The position numbers and the translations under genes were made by a program. A stretch of 64,000 nt of DNA from Desulfobacterales bacterium. Its GTDB lineage: Bacteria > Desulfobacterota > Desulfobacteria > Desulfobacterales > Desulfosalsimonadaceae. The stretch lies in assembly GCA_034520365.1 (NCBI GenBank), contig JAXHNP010000006.1, forward strand, positions 427,001-491,000, written 5' to 3'. Shown piece after piece: positions 45,830-55,091 of this stretch; position 1 is the stretch's first letter, and each line of letters begins with the position of its first letter. The notes under the pieces were generated by a model. It did no database searches. It was given only the letters and a program-made list of their open reading frames with translations, and was not told the DNA's origin.

Positions 45830-46069
45830 ATGACCATGAAAGATCTGATCACGAACATTGCAAAGGCACTGGTGGACAATCCGGATGAGGTGGTGGTGAC
45901 CGAAGTTGAAGGGGACCAGACCTCGGTTTTGGAGCTGAAAGTGGCAAAGGAGGATCTGGGAAAGGTAATCGGAAAGCAGGGAAGAACCGCACGCGCCATG
46001 CGGACCTTGTTGAGCGCCGCGTCAGCAAAGAACCGAAAGCGGACCGTCCTGGAAATCGTCGAAGACTGA
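45830..46069 (+). CDS. khpA: KH-domain RNA-binding protein KhpA
   Basis: A 79-residue single KH domain protein with the [15 protein letters not shown] loop, ending RTVLEIVED. KhpA-type proteins bind RNA and often pair with KhpB/Jag; here it holds its usual place between rpsP and rimM. AAAGGAG lies upstream. Two Met codons (45830, 45836) are possible starts. Confidence 0.93.
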   Translation: MTMKDLITNIAKALVDNPDEVVVTEVEGDQTSVLELKVAKEDLGKVIGKQGRTARAMRTLLSAASAKNRKRTVLEIVED

Positions 46070-46073
46070 AGGG

Positions 46074-46583
46074 ATGGAAAAGGGCGGTGACCTCCACATC
46101 GGCACAGTGGTGGGGGTTCACGGGATAAACGGGTATGTGAAGATCGTATCCTTTGCGGAAAATTCAGAGCCGTTTACCCGTGGCGGACAGGTTTACGTTG
46201 AAACAGGTAAGGGCAGACAGGAAGCTTATATCGTCCGGGATTGCCGGCCGCATAAGAATCTTCTGCGCGTGGCATTTGAGGCGATTGAGACGCGGGAGGC
46301 CGCGCAAGATCTGATGGGCGCGGAGCTTTTTATCAATCGCTCGGAACTTCCCGAACTTGAGGACGACACATGGTACTGGCACGATTTGATCGGTCTCGCG
46401 GTATATGAGAATGATACCTATATCGGGCAAGTCGATCATGTTTTTGCCACCGGCGCCAACGATGTACTGGTCGTCAAGAATGAAGACGAAGCCGAACGGC
46501 TGGTACCGGTGATTGAATCCATTGTCCGGCAAATTGATCTTGAGAAAAAGACCATACAGGTGGATCTGCCGGAAGGTCTTTAG
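46074..46583 (+). CDS. rimM: Ribosome maturation factor RimM
   Basis: A 169-residue 30S maturation factor that acts with uS19. The N-terminal domain has [16 protein letters not shown]. The C-terminal PRC barrel has [32 protein letters not shown], then [18 protein letters not shown]. It starts 4 bases after khpA, so translation is likely coupled. Confidence 0.95.
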   Translation: MEKGGDLHIGTVVGVHGINGYVKIVSFAENSEPFTRGGQVYVETGKGRQEAYIVRDCRPHKNLLRVAFEAIETREAAQDLMGAELFINRSELPELEDDTWYWHDLIGLAVYENDTYIGQVDHVFATGANDVLVVKNEDEAERLVPVIESIVRQIDLEKKTIQVDLPEGL

Positions 46584-46597
46584 GCAGGGTCGGACAG

Positions 46598-47347
46598 ATG
46601 GATTATCAGGTATTGACAATTTTTCCCGAGATTTTTGATTCGTTTCTGGCCCATGGCATTATCCGGCGGGCCATGGCCGATGAGATTATTACGGTCGCGG
46701 TCACAAATATCCGGGATTTTGCCAAAGGCCGGCACCGGGAAACCGATGACAGGCCTTACGGCGGCGGGGCCGGCATGGTGATGAAGCCCGAGCCGCTGGC
46801 CGCTGCCATTGAAGCGGCAAAAAGCCGTCAGCCCACGGCGAAAACGATTTTGCTCTCCCCGCAGGGAAGGCCGTTTCAGCAGCAGATAGCCGGGGATCTG
46901 GCGCTGCACGACGGTCTGATTTTTATTTGCGGCCGCTACGAAGGCATTGACGAGCGGGTCTGCGAGGCATATGTCGACGATGAAATCTCCATCGGCGATT
47001 ATGTCTTAACCGGGGGGGAGCCCGCGGCCATGGTGGTCATTGATGCGGTCACGCGGCTGCTGCCGGGGGCTTTGGGATGCGAGGATTCGGCGGAAAGGGA
47101 CTCATTTTCGGAGAGCCTGCTGGAGCATGCCCATTACACAAGGCCGCCGGTATTTAACGGGGAGCCGGTGCCGGAAATTCTTTTGTCCGGCAATCATGCG
47201 GCCATTGAAAAGTGGCGGTTTGAGGACGCGCTTCTGCGGACTTTGATCAAACGCCCGGATCTTTTGGAAAACCGGGCGCTCTCAGAAGCGGAAAAAGAAA
47301 TTTTAAAAAGGTGGTGCCGCCGTATTGAACAATTTGTTGCCGAGTAG
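46598..47347 (+). CDS. trmD: tRNA (guanine-N1-)-methyltransferase
   Basis: Makes m1G37 in tRNA and prevents frameshifting. The 249-residue SPOUT enzyme has [31 protein letters not shown], the trefoil-knot SAM motif [12 protein letters not shown], and [20 protein letters not shown], then the C-terminal RNA-binding domain with YTRPPVFNG and [13 protein letters not shown]. It overlaps the next gene by 23 bases. Confidence 0.97.
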   Translation: MDYQVLTIFPEIFDSFLAHGIIRRAMADEIITVAVTNIRDFAKGRHRETDDRPYGGGAGMVMKPEPLAAAIEAAKSRQPTAKTILLSPQGRPFQQQIAGDLALHDGLIFICGRYEGIDERVCEAYVDDEISIGDYVLTGGEPAAMVVIDAVTRLLPGALGCEDSAERDSFSESLLEHAHYTRPPVFNGEPVPEILLSGNHAAIEKWRFEDALLRTLIKRPDLLENRALSEAEKEILKRWCRRIEQFVAE

Positions 47348-47906
47348 CGTATATCTGGCATTGCTGCACCATCCGGTCAAAAACAAGAACGGGGAAACCA
47401 TCGCATCGGCGGTCACCAACCTGGATTTGCATGATCTGTCCCGGCTGGCAAAAACTTATGGCGTCACCGCCGTTTATGTGATAACCCCCCTTAGGGATCA
47501 ACAGGCGCTGGTTCGAAAAATTATATCCCACTGGCAGGATGGCTGGGGGGCCTCATATAATCCCAAGCGACGGGAAGCGCTGAATCTGGTCCGGGTTGCG
47601 GACAGCCTTGAATCAGTGATCGATGAAATTACAGCGATAGAGCCTTTGCAGCCGGTTCGGACCATCGCAACGGGGGCTGCCGCAAATAAGGAAGGATTGC
47701 CGTTTCACCTGCTGCGGCAGAAACTGTCATCCGAGGCCGCGGCATATATTCTGATGCTTGGCACGGCCTGGGGCTTGACAGATGATGTAATTGCCTCAGC
47801 CGATTTCGTGCTGGCGCCTATTCGGGGCAATACCGGTTATAATCATCTGCCTGTGCGGGCGGCTGCCGCCATTATTCTGGACCGGGTGTTGGGAAGGCAA
47901 TATTAA
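47325..47906 (+). CDS. SPOUT-type RNA methyltransferase-like protein (PF09936 family)
   Basis: A 193-residue protein with [18 protein letters not shown] at its start and [17 protein letters not shown], matching a family of predicted RNA methyltransferases typically encoded between trmD and rplS in deltaproteobacteria. Near the C-terminus [23 protein letters not shown] resembles a SPOUT knot. RNA target is unknown. The start appears to be TTG at 47325 inside the trmD end (AGGTGGT upstream); TTG 47334 or 47337 would also fit. Confidence 0.85.
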   Translation: MNNLLPSSVYLALLHHPVKNKNGETIASAVTNLDLHDLSRLAKTYGVTAVYVITPLRDQQALVRKIISHWQDGWGASYNPKRREALNLVRVADSLESVIDEITAIEPLQPVRTIATGAAANKEGLPFHLLRQKLSSEAAAYILMLGTAWGLTDDVIASADFVLAPIRGNTGYNHLPVRAAAAIILDRVLGRQY

Positions 47907-47963
47907 CCAGGAATACCGATCAGACGTTTGGGTCTGATTGAATAATTAACAGGGGTTTTTGTC

Positions 47964-48308
47964 ATGGAAAAAATCAAACAGCTTGAAAAAGAACAGCTTC
48001 GGCTCGATTATCCGGAATTTTTTCCCGGAGATACCGTCCGCGTGCATGTGCGTATTCGTGAAGGGGAAAAAGAGCGGGTGCAGGTGTTTAAGGGCGTGGT
48101 GATCAGCAAGCGAAAAGGCACCACCAATGCCACATTTACCGTGCGTAAGGTCTCCTATGGGGTGGGGGTGGAACGGGTATTCCCCTTGAATTCACCGAGC
48201 ATTGACAAAATCGAAGTCGTGGCCCACGGGCGGGTGCGGCGCTCCAAGATTTACTATTTGAGAAATCTCAAGGGCAAGGCCGCCCGGATCAAAGAGCTCA
48301 GGCGATAA
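47964..48308 (+). CDS. rplS: 50S ribosomal protein bL19
   Basis: A 114-residue ribosomal protein at the 30S-50S interface. Signature segments are [58 protein letters not shown] and [23 protein letters not shown]. Length is normal. It follows the SPOUT gene by 57 bases. Confidence 0.98.
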   Translation: MEKIKQLEKEQLRLDYPEFFPGDTVRVHVRIREGEKERVQVFKGVVISKRKGTTNATFTVRKVSYGVGVERVFPLNSPSIDKIEVVAHGRVRRSKIYYLRNLKGKAARIKELRR

Positions 48309-48337
48309 CGACGGCCTTTTACGAAGCCGTCATTTTT
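48309..48337 (+). terminator. Weak terminator or attenuator after rplS
   Basis: GACGGC and GCCGTC pair around CTTTTACGAA, followed by ATTTTT. The same TTTTACGAAGCCGTCAT string recurs at about 55074-55091 beyond the operon. Confidence 0.4.
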
Positions 48338-48366
48338 GAACCCGGCAGACAAGTGGACAAATCCAA

Positions 48367-48981
48367 ATGGCGCCGGATCAATGGATGCATGAATATCAGG
48401 CCCGGCAGCGCGGTTACAATCGCATCGCCGGAATTGATGAAGTGGGCCGCGGGCCGCTGGCGGGTCCGGTGGTGGCGGCGGCTGTCATCCTGCCGGAAGC
48501 GCTGCCGGATTTGGGCATTACGGATTCCAAGCGGCTTTCCGCCAAAAAGCGGGAGGCCGTTTATGAGGCGGTTTATCAGCAAGCCAGCGCAATCGGCGTG
48601 GGGCTTGTGGATGCGGTTGAAATTGACCGGATCAATATCCTGCAGGCCGCTTTTACCGCCATGGCCATGGCGCTTTACAATCTCTCGCCGAAACCGGACT
48701 TCATTCTTGTCGACGGCAATCAGGCATTGCCGGTGGATGTGCCGCAGGAAACCATTATCAAGGGCGACCAGTTAAGCATCTCCATCGCGGCCGCCTCCAT
48801 TGTCGCCAAAGTCACCCGTGACCGGATGATGGATGTCTATGACATGGATTATCCGGAGTATGATTTTGCCGCAAACAAGGGCTATCCCACCCAGGCCCAT
48901 AAATCCGCCATCGAGGCATACGGGGCGTCGCCCATCCATCGCATGAGTTTTAAAGGGGTGGCCGCTTTCTCTTCTCAATAG
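48367..48981 (+). CDS. rnhB: Ribonuclease HII
   Basis: Removes ribonucleotides embedded in DNA. The 204-residue protein has IAGIDEVGRGPLAGPVVAAAV (catalytic Asp-Glu), DSKRLSAKKRE, VDGNQALP with another metal-binding Asp, ASIVAKVTRDRMM and YDFAANKGYPTQAHKSAI. Length is typical. It is 58 bases after rplS. Confidence 0.97.
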   Translation: MAPDQWMHEYQARQRGYNRIAGIDEVGRGPLAGPVVAAAVILPEALPDLGITDSKRLSAKKREAVYEAVYQQASAIGVGLVDAVEIDRINILQAAFTAMAMALYNLSPKPDFILVDGNQALPVDVPQETIIKGDQLSISIAAASIVAKVTRDRMMDVYDMDYPEYDFAANKGYPTQAHKSAIEAYGASPIHRMSFKGVAAFSSQ

Positions 48982-49000
48982 CTACGGGTATCCCCATCAG

Positions 49001-49372
49001 ATGTTAAACCGCAGACAAAAACTGGGCCAAACCGGGGAAGCGATGGCCGAGCGGCATCTCAGGAAAAACGGATATCAGATCCTTGAGCGCAATTACCGGA
49101 ACAAGCTGGGCGAAATCGATTTAATCGCAAAGGATGACGGCACCCTGGTTTTTGTCGAAGTAAAGACAAGGCGTTCGGATACCTACGGCAGCCCGCGGCT
49201 GGCCATAACGCCCCAAAAACAGAAAAAACTCTCCATCACCGCGCTCGCCTATCTTAAACAGACCCGGCAGCTCAACTCTAAGGCCCGGTTTGATGTGGTT
49301 TTGATCAATACCGCCGTCAATCCGCCGGAAATCGAAACCATTCAGAACGCCTTCTGGCTCTGTTATGACTGA
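49001..49372 (+). CDS. yraN: YraN family (UPF0102) nuclease-fold protein
   Basis: A 123-residue protein with GQTGEAMAERHLRKNGYQIL followed by KLGEIDLIAKDDGTLVFVEVKTR, the restriction-endonuclease-like core with Asp and E-x-K, then RFDVVLI. Function is unknown but it may process DNA junctions. It lies between rnhB and rsmI and overlaps rsmI by 8 bases. Confidence 0.93.
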   Translation: MLNRRQKLGQTGEAMAERHLRKNGYQILERNYRNKLGEIDLIAKDDGTLVFVEVKTRRSDTYGSPRLAITPQKQKKLSITALAYLKQTRQLNSKARFDVVLINTAVNPPEIETIQNAFWLCYD

Positions 49373-50267
49373 GCACCCCACAGGTACCGCCCCGGGCATT
49401 ATCTATATCGTGGCCACCCCCATCGGCAATCTGTCAGATATTACCCTGCGGGCACTGGACGTGCTAAAGACAGTGGATCTGATCGCCGCGGAGGATACCC
49501 GCCATACCCGGAAATTGCTGTCGCATTACGGAATCTCCGCAAAGCTCATCTCCTGCAATGAGCATAATGAGCGCAAACGGGCCGAGGAGCTTGTTCAAAG
49601 ATTGACTGCCGGGGCCTCAGTGGCGCTTCTGTCTGATGCCGGCACACCGGCCGTATCCGACCCGGGCTATCGGGTGCTTACGGCCGCTATCGCGGCAAAT
49701 ATCCGGATTGTTCCCATCCCGGGCCCTTCGGCGGCTGTGGCCGCATTGAGCGCCTCAGGTCTTGCCTCTGACACCTTTCTGTTTGTGGGGTTTCTGCCGC
49801 ACAAATCCGCGAAACGGCTTGCCCGGCTAAAACAGCTTGCGAATGTACATGCCACCGTTATATTCTATGAGTCCCCCAATCGGATTATTGGACTTTTGCA
49901 GGAGGTTGCGGCGGTTTGGGGCAATCGGCCGGTGGTTTTGGCCCGCGAGATGACCAAGCGTTATGAGGAGTTTATCCGGGGCCGGGTTGAGGATGTCAAG
50001 ATCGATCTGGAGAGCCGCTCAGATATCAAGGGTGAAATTACTCTCCTGGTCTCCGGTCAGGAATCAGCGGCGGAAGATTTTACGGAGGCGGTCAAAGAGG
50101 AGATCGGTGCGGCCTTAAGAGACGGTGCCACGGGCACCGCCCGTCTTTCCCGGGACCTGGCCGGCCGTTACGGCATGCCCAAAAATCAGGTTTATGAAAT
50201 GATCCTTCAAATGAAATCGGAAATGAACGAAGAAAGTGGCGAGAAAGGAGATGGAGCCAATGGATAA
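49365..50267 (+). CDS. rsmI: 16S rRNA (cytidine(1402)-2'-O)-methyltransferase
   Basis: A 300-residue tetrapyrrole-methylase-fold enzyme with IYIVATPIGNLSDITLRALDVL, AAEDTRHTRKLLSHYGI, LLSDAGTPAVSDPGY, IPGPSAAVAALSASGL and FYESPNRI. The C-terminal part ends with a helix typical of RsmI. Its ATG lies inside the end of yraN and its end overlaps the next gene by 8 bases. Confidence 0.97.
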   Translation: MTEHPTGTAPGIIYIVATPIGNLSDITLRALDVLKTVDLIAAEDTRHTRKLLSHYGISAKLISCNEHNERKRAEELVQRLTAGASVALLSDAGTPAVSDPGYRVLTAAIAANIRIVPIPGPSAAVAALSASGLASDTFLFVGFLPHKSAKRLARLKQLANVHATVIFYESPNRIIGLLQEVAAVWGNRPVVLAREMTKRYEEFIRGRVEDVKIDLESRSDIKGEITLLVSGQESAAEDFTEAVKEEIGAALRDGATGTARLSRDLAGRYGMPKNQVYEMILQMKSEMNEESGEKGDGANG

Positions 50268-52383
50268 GCTGGATGCCATATTTTCACCCGAATCGGTCGC
50301 CGTGGTGGGCGCCTCGTCAACCCCCGGCAAAGTGGGGCATGACATTTTTGCCAATGTGCTGCGCGGCGAGTATAAAGGAACCCTGTATCCGGTCAACCCC
50401 AAGGCGCGCTCCATTTTAAGCGTTCGCTGCTATCCCACGGTCAAGGATATTCCGGACCCCATTGATCTGGCCATGCTTATTCTACCCCCGAAAGTTGCGC
50501 TTCAGGCGGTGGATGACTGTATTGATAAGGGGGTTCGCGGGATTGTAATCGTCTCCGCCGGCTTCAAGGAAGTCGGCGGTGAAGGCGCTCAGATTGAGGA
50601 GCAAATTGCAGCCAAATGCCAGGCCGCCGGGGTGCCCCTCATCGGCCCCAACTGCCTGGGTGTTATCAATCCCAGCCTGGATGTCCGTTTGAATGCCAGC
50701 TTCTCCACCCGGATTCCGCATAAGGGCAATATTTCTTTTATCTCCCAGAGCGGCGCGCTTTGCACCGCGGTGCTTGATTTTGCCGCGGACCGGGGCTTCG
50801 GGTTTTCAAAGTTTGTCTCCATCGGAAACAAGGCGGATGTGGAGGAACTCGACCTCTTGAAATACTATCACAAGGATCCTGAGACCCATGTGATCATGGT
50901 CTATATGGAAGAGCTCCGCATGCGGGAGAATTTCATCGAAGAGGTAAAGGAAATTACCTCCGGCGACCGGCCCACGCCCATTCTGGTGATCAAATCCGGC
51001 AAGACCGCGGCCGGCGCCAAGGCGGCGGCATCGCACACCGGGTCCTTAGCCGGCACAGAGGCCGTATATAATGCCATTTTTAATCAGGCAGGGATCATCC
51101 GGGTAGACACTGTGGATGATCTGTTCGATTATGCCGAGGCTTTTTCCGCCCGGCGGATGCCCACCGGCAATCGGGTGGCCATTATCACCAATGCAGGCGG
51201 TCCGGGAATCATTGCAACGGATATGACCGAGGTGTCCGGACTCAGCCTGGCAAAGTTTTCCCAAAAAACCGATGAGGCCCTGCGCCAGCATCTGCCGCCC
51301 ACGGCCAATTTCAATAACCCGGTGGATGTGATTGGGGATGCCTCCAAAGACCGGTACGAGCATGCCCTGGAGGCGGTGATTAAAGACAATGGGGTGGACG
51401 GGGTGCTCATGATTTTAACGCCCCAGTCCATGACCGATGCCATCGGCACCGCAGAAGCCATCGTGAATGCCTATCAGAAGACTAAGAAGCCGATTGTCTG
51501 CAGTTTCATGGGCGTCGTGGACGTATCGGCCGGCGTCAAGCATTTGCAGGAGCACCATGTGCCCGTCTACCGCTTTCCGGAAAATGCGGCCCGGGCCATG
51601 GGAAAACTCTATGAGGCCACGCGCTGGCTGAAGCGCCGGATTCTGCCGCCCTATGATATCGACTTTGATTCGAAAAAGGCGCGCGAGATTGTGGATGATT
51701 GCCTGACATCCGGCAAAGCCATACTCGGCGAATATGACGGTGCCCCGCTTTTGGAATGCTATGGTTTTAAGACATGTTCCATGAAGCTTGCCCAGACGGC
51801 CAGGGAGGCCGGCCAGGTTGCGGATGACATGGGATATCCGGTGGTGCTCAAGGTGTTTTCCCAGCAGATTCTCCATAAATCCGATGCCGGCGGGGTCAAG
51901 GTGAATCTTAAAACAAAGGAAGCGGTGCAGAACGGGTTTACCGAAATTCTTGAAAACGCCATGACCTATGCCCCGGATGCGGAAATTGACGGGGTGCTGG
52001 TTCAGAAAATGGCGCCTCCCGGCGAGGAGGTGATCCTTGGCGTGAACCGGTATCCGGGCTTCGGTCATCTTATCATGTTCGGCTTCGGCGGGATTTATGT
52101 TGAGCTTTTCAAAAACGTGGTCTTTCGGCTGGCGCCCATCGGCCGGAACAATGCCCGCCGTATGATCCGCAGCATCAAGGGCTATGAGTTGCTGACCGGC
52201 TTTCGCGGAAAACCCCAGGCGGATATCGAGGAGATCGAACGGCTGCTGGTGGGATTGTCCCAGCTCGTGACCGATAACCCCGAGATCAAGGAGCTCGATA
52301 TCAACCCGCTGTTTGTCCATGAAGAGGGGGCCGGCGCCACCGTGGCAGACATTATCATTACCCTGGAGCCCGATGAGTCATAG
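50260..52383 (+). CDS. Acyl-CoA synthetase (NDP/ADP-forming), fused alpha-beta type
   Basis: A 707-residue protein related to ADP-forming acetyl-CoA synthetase. The CoA-binding Rossmann domain comes first (FSPESVAVVGASSTPGKVG), then two succinyl-CoA-ligase-like domains with the phospho-histidine loop ASHTGSLAGT, and an ATP-grasp domain with VLKVFSQQILHKSDAGGVKVNL and FGFGGIYVELFKDV-type end. It converts acyl-CoA, ADP and phosphate to acid, CoA and ATP or the reverse, giving substrate-level phosphorylation in anaerobes. I use ATG 50260 (AAAGGAGATGGAG upstream) over an in-frame ATG eight codons earlier. It is the last gene of the translation operon. Confidence 0.9.
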   Translation: MDKLDAIFSPESVAVVGASSTPGKVGHDIFANVLRGEYKGTLYPVNPKARSILSVRCYPTVKDIPDPIDLAMLILPPKVALQAVDDCIDKGVRGIVIVSAGFKEVGGEGAQIEEQIAAKCQAAGVPLIGPNCLGVINPSLDVRLNASFSTRIPHKGNISFISQSGALCTAVLDFAADRGFGFSKFVSIGNKADVEELDLLKYYHKDPETHVIMVYMEELRMRENFIEEVKEITSGDRPTPILVIKSGKTAAGAKAAASHTGSLAGTEAVYNAIFNQAGIIRVDTVDDLFDYAEAFSARRMPTGNRVAIITNAGGPGIIATDMTEVSGLSLAKFSQKTDEALRQHLPPTANFNNPVDVIGDASKDRYEHALEAVIKDNGVDGVLMILTPQSMTDAIGTAEAIVNAYQKTKKPIVCSFMGVVDVSAGVKHLQEHHVPVYRFPENAARAMGKLYEATRWLKRRILPPYDIDFDSKKAREIVDDCLTSGKAILGEYDGAPLLECYGFKTCSMKLAQTAREAGQVADDMGYPVVLKVFSQQILHKSDAGGVKVNLKTKEAVQNGFTEILENAMTYAPDAEIDGVLVQKMAPPGEEVILGVNRYPGFGHLIMFGFGGIYVELFKNVVFRLAPIGRNNARRMIRSIKGYELLTGFRGKPQADIEEIERLLVGLSQLVTDNPEIKELDINPLFVHEEGAGATVADIIITLEPDES

Positions 52384-52439
52384 GGCGCCCGCGCGGGATA
52401 GAAGCTAAAAGAAACTTAATGATATAAATTTGCTAAATA

Positions 52440-52650
52440 TTCAATCTCTGCTGATTCGTACTCGTGCTCGTACTCGTAATCGGCTTTTAATTTTTTCTAT
52501 CTATTTTTCAGGCGGGCACGGTGGCCCGCCCTACGAATGGGGAAAAACCCGATTCATCGTAGGGTCGGCCACCGTGCCGACCATAAATTCTTGATTTCAT
52601 TAACCTTACACCTTAAACCCTATACCTTAAACCGTGAAGTTACTTAGAAG
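52440..52650 (-). repeat. Dispersed hairpin repeat, copy F (reverse orientation)
   Basis: Bases 52496-52601 are the reverse complement of the copy B core without a mismatch that I can find. On its left the element end is replaced by ACTCGT units as in copy D; on its right there are AACCTTAAACC units and AAGTTACTTAGAAG. It fills the gap between the synthetase and the phosphopantetheinyl transferase. Confidence 0.8.
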
Positions 52651-52661
52651 AAGATGAAGAA

Positions 52662-53237
52662 GTGAAAACCCCCCGGCTTTATCCAGTGATCCGTCCGGTC
52701 CCCACCGCCGGCCGAAATCTTTCCGGAAAAGCACAGGTGGACTTTTTAAGAGGATATGCCCGGCAGGCGGTGGCCCATTCAGCCAAATTGCACGGCTTAT
52801 CCATTCGATCATTTGACACAGACCCAAGCGGTGCTCCGATACCTGTTGACGGTATCTACTGGTCGCTCAGCCATAAACCCGACTATGTCGCCGGTGTTGC
52901 CGCCAAACACCCCACAGGAATTGATGTTGAGAAAATCCGGCCGGTTGAAAACAGGCTGTTTGATCGGGTGATCAATGCATCCGAGCGAAAATTACTGGAT
53001 GCGGACCCAAACTTCCTATTTTTCCGCTTCTGGACCGCCAAAGAGGTTGTTTTAAAACGGATGGGCGTGGGTCTTGCCGGTCTTTCCAAATGCCGGGTAC
53101 GGCGGATCATCGATGACTCTCAGCTAGTTGTCGATTATCAGGCAGACAGTTTTACAGTGACCCAGACCTTTTTCGATAACCATATCGCCGCTGTTTTAAA
53201 GACGGCTCAGGATACCATCGAATGGCACCTAAATTGA
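52662..53237 (+). CDS. 4'-phosphopantetheinyl transferase superfamily protein
   Basis: A 191-residue Sfp/HetI-like transferase that attaches the CoA-derived arm to carrier proteins. Both conserved motifs are visible: GIDVEKIRP with the metal-binding Asp and Glu, and FWTAKEVVLKRMGVGL with Glu and Lys. YWSLSHKPDYVAG is the third motif. It starts with GTG at 52662. No polyketide, peptide or fatty-acid synthase gene is adjacent, so its target carrier protein is unknown. Confidence 0.88.
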   Translation: MKTPRLYPVIRPVPTAGRNLSGKAQVDFLRGYARQAVAHSAKLHGLSIRSFDTDPSGAPIPVDGIYWSLSHKPDYVAGVAAKHPTGIDVEKIRPVENRLFDRVINASERKLLDADPNFLFFRFWTAKEVVLKRMGVGLAGLSKCRVRRIIDDSQLVVDYQADSFTVTQTFFDNHIAAVLKTAQDTIEWHLN

Positions 53238-53316
53238 TTATCGAATGGCACCTAAATCGGGTTAAACCTAACCTGAATGGGTTGCGCAGGATCGTGCGTG
53301 ATAAAAGAGGTAATGT

Positions 53317-53856
53317 ATGAAAAAAGCCATAAGCGCTGCATTGACCGCCGTGTTCCTTTTTTTCGGATGCTCGGCATTTAGTCCGGGCGTAAACAGCGGG
53401 GACGGCAATAGGGTTTTGTTCGGAAATATTTACGGCACCGTTACAGACGGCCAAACCGGCAACCCTGTGCCCGATGCGCTGATTTATGTGACGGATCAGC
53501 CAGTGCGCTTTGTATCGGAAAAAACAGATGGCGCGGTGTTATCCGATCAGGGCTGGATTCGCGTGCCGCCGCCTGAACCCGCGATCCGCCGTGCCACCAG
53601 TCAGCCGGATGGCTCCTATATGGTCAACCGGATTCCGTTAAATGAAAAATATGGGCTGTATACGTTGGTGATAAAGGCAGAAGGCTTTGATAATACCGTC
53701 ATTGATCAGGCGCCGGTGCTGCCCGGGGCCTCAATGGCCTTAAATATCAACTGCCGGCTGACGCGAACCGGTAGGGCCCATTTAATCCGGGTATTCAAGG
53801 GGCATGAAAATGTGGATATCAACTACAGCGATGAATTAAAACAGCCGCCGCAATAA
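53317..53856 (+). CDS. Lipoprotein with carboxypeptidase-regulatory-like domain
   Basis: A 179-residue secreted protein with signal peptide and lipobox FFGC (Cys18). The mature part contains GNIYGTVTDGQTGNPVPDALIYV and later QPDGSYMVNRIPLN, the pattern of carboxypeptidase-regulatory-like (Ig-type) domains. It shares this layout, including VLPGASMALNI, with the next gene, so the two are paralogues for this part. Function is unknown; an envelope binding role is likely. Confidence 0.75.
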   Translation: MKKAISAALTAVFLFFGCSAFSPGVNSGDGNRVLFGNIYGTVTDGQTGNPVPDALIYVTDQPVRFVSEKTDGAVLSDQGWIRVPPPEPAIRRATSQPDGSYMVNRIPLNEKYGLYTLVIKAEGFDNTVIDQAPVLPGASMALNINCRLTRTGRAHLIRVFKGHENVDINYSDELKQPPQ

Positions 53857-53943
53857 AGCCGCATTTGAGTTGTCATGGACGGCACCAGTCAATAAAAAAT
53901 TGCCTTATCCGGGGAAGATCGTATTAACCTAAATGGGGGCTGA

Positions 53944-55053
53944 ATGAACCGCTTTTTATTACTTGCTGTTATCCCAGGCATCTTTTGCCTTTTATTGGCT
54001 GCTGCATCACCAGCATGGTCGGAAAACGATGATGGCCGGGTTTTTTATGGTAATGTTTACGGGACCATCCAATCGGCTGCATCAGATACCCCGATATCCG
54101 GGGTCGGGGTGTATATCTGCGACGTGCCCCTCACCAAAGCTGCCGAATATCATCAGGATGCGGTGCAATCAAACATCGGTCGGGTGATTCTGCCGGATTC
54201 AGCCGCGGCTGTTCGAAGCGGCCGGAGCGCATCCGACGGCACCTATCTGGTAAATAACATTCCGGTAAACGGCAATGCCCAAACCTATACCGTGCTCATT
54301 TGCCCGGAGAATGCGGCGACGGTGGCTGTGGATCGGGTACGGATCCTGCCCGGCGCCGCAATGGCTCTCCAGGTTGATGTTAAGATAGCCGGGGGCGAAA
54401 CCGCCCATGTCGTATCCGGCCTTGAAACCTCAGAATGGATAACCACCAACAATTACCGCCATCGATTAAGGGAGATCCCGCCGCCGCCTCCCATGCCGCC
54501 CGCTGCTGATCGAGTGACCGGCGTTTACCCGGAAGCCGCTTATAGCCTGACCATTTACGCCACCCGTGAAGGGCTGGTGGGCGGCACCACGGCCAACGGC
54601 CACGTGATCGAAGAGCGGGATCATTTTGTGGCGCTTCCGTCAACCCGGGTGCTTTGTTCAAAAGGCGGGTATGAGTATCAGGTCAAGCTCGAACATAACG
54701 GGTATACGGAAACCGTCCCGGTTTGGGACATCGGCCCCTGGAATATCCATGACAACTACTGGGATGCAGAAAGCGAGCGGCGGATTTATCAATACTTAAG
54801 CCACGGGGGTGAGGCCGGCGGCCTGGGCCGCGGCCTGCCGGAGGCCCAGGCCGCCTATCAGAATGATTTTAATAACGGCTATGATGAATACGGACGCAAA
54901 GTCGTCAACCCGGCCGGCATTGATCTGGCTGACGGTACTTTTTGGGATGCCCTGCGGATGCGCGATAATGCCTGGATTACAGTCACCTATCTTTGGACCG
55001 ACGATGACGATACCGCTTGGATTGCCTGTTTTATCGAGGCGTTGATGGAATAG
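53944..55053 (+). CDS. Secreted two-domain protein: regulatory-like Ig domain plus double-psi beta-barrel
   Basis: A 369-residue protein with a cleavable signal peptide (ending near SPAWS). Residues about 30-165 repeat the domain of the preceding lipoprotein (GRVFYGNVYGTIQSAA, SDGTYLVNNIPVNG, ILPGAAMAL). A proline-rich linker (PPPPPMPP) leads to a C-terminal domain with LTIYATREGLVGGTTANGH, FVALPS and VPVWDIGPWNIHDNYW. The VPVWDIGPWN motif has the Asp of RlpA/3D/expansin-type double-psi barrels, which act on or bind polysaccharide. It probably works in the envelope or outside the cell with its upstream partner, 87 bases away. Confidence 0.75.
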   Translation: MNRFLLLAVIPGIFCLLLAAASPAWSENDDGRVFYGNVYGTIQSAASDTPISGVGVYICDVPLTKAAEYHQDAVQSNIGRVILPDSAAAVRSGRSASDGTYLVNNIPVNGNAQTYTVLICPENAATVAVDRVRILPGAAMALQVDVKIAGGETAHVVSGLETSEWITTNNYRHRLREIPPPPPMPPAADRVTGVYPEAAYSLTIYATREGLVGGTTANGHVIEERDHFVALPSTRVLCSKGGYEYQVKLEHNGYTETVPVWDIGPWNIHDNYWDAESERRIYQYLSHGGEAGGLGRGLPEAQAAYQNDFNNGYDEYGRKVVNPAGIDLADGTFWDALRMRDNAWITVTYLWTDDDDTAWIACFIEALME

Positions 55054-55091
55054 GGGGGGGTGAAATTGGATTTTTTACGAAGCCGTCATCT

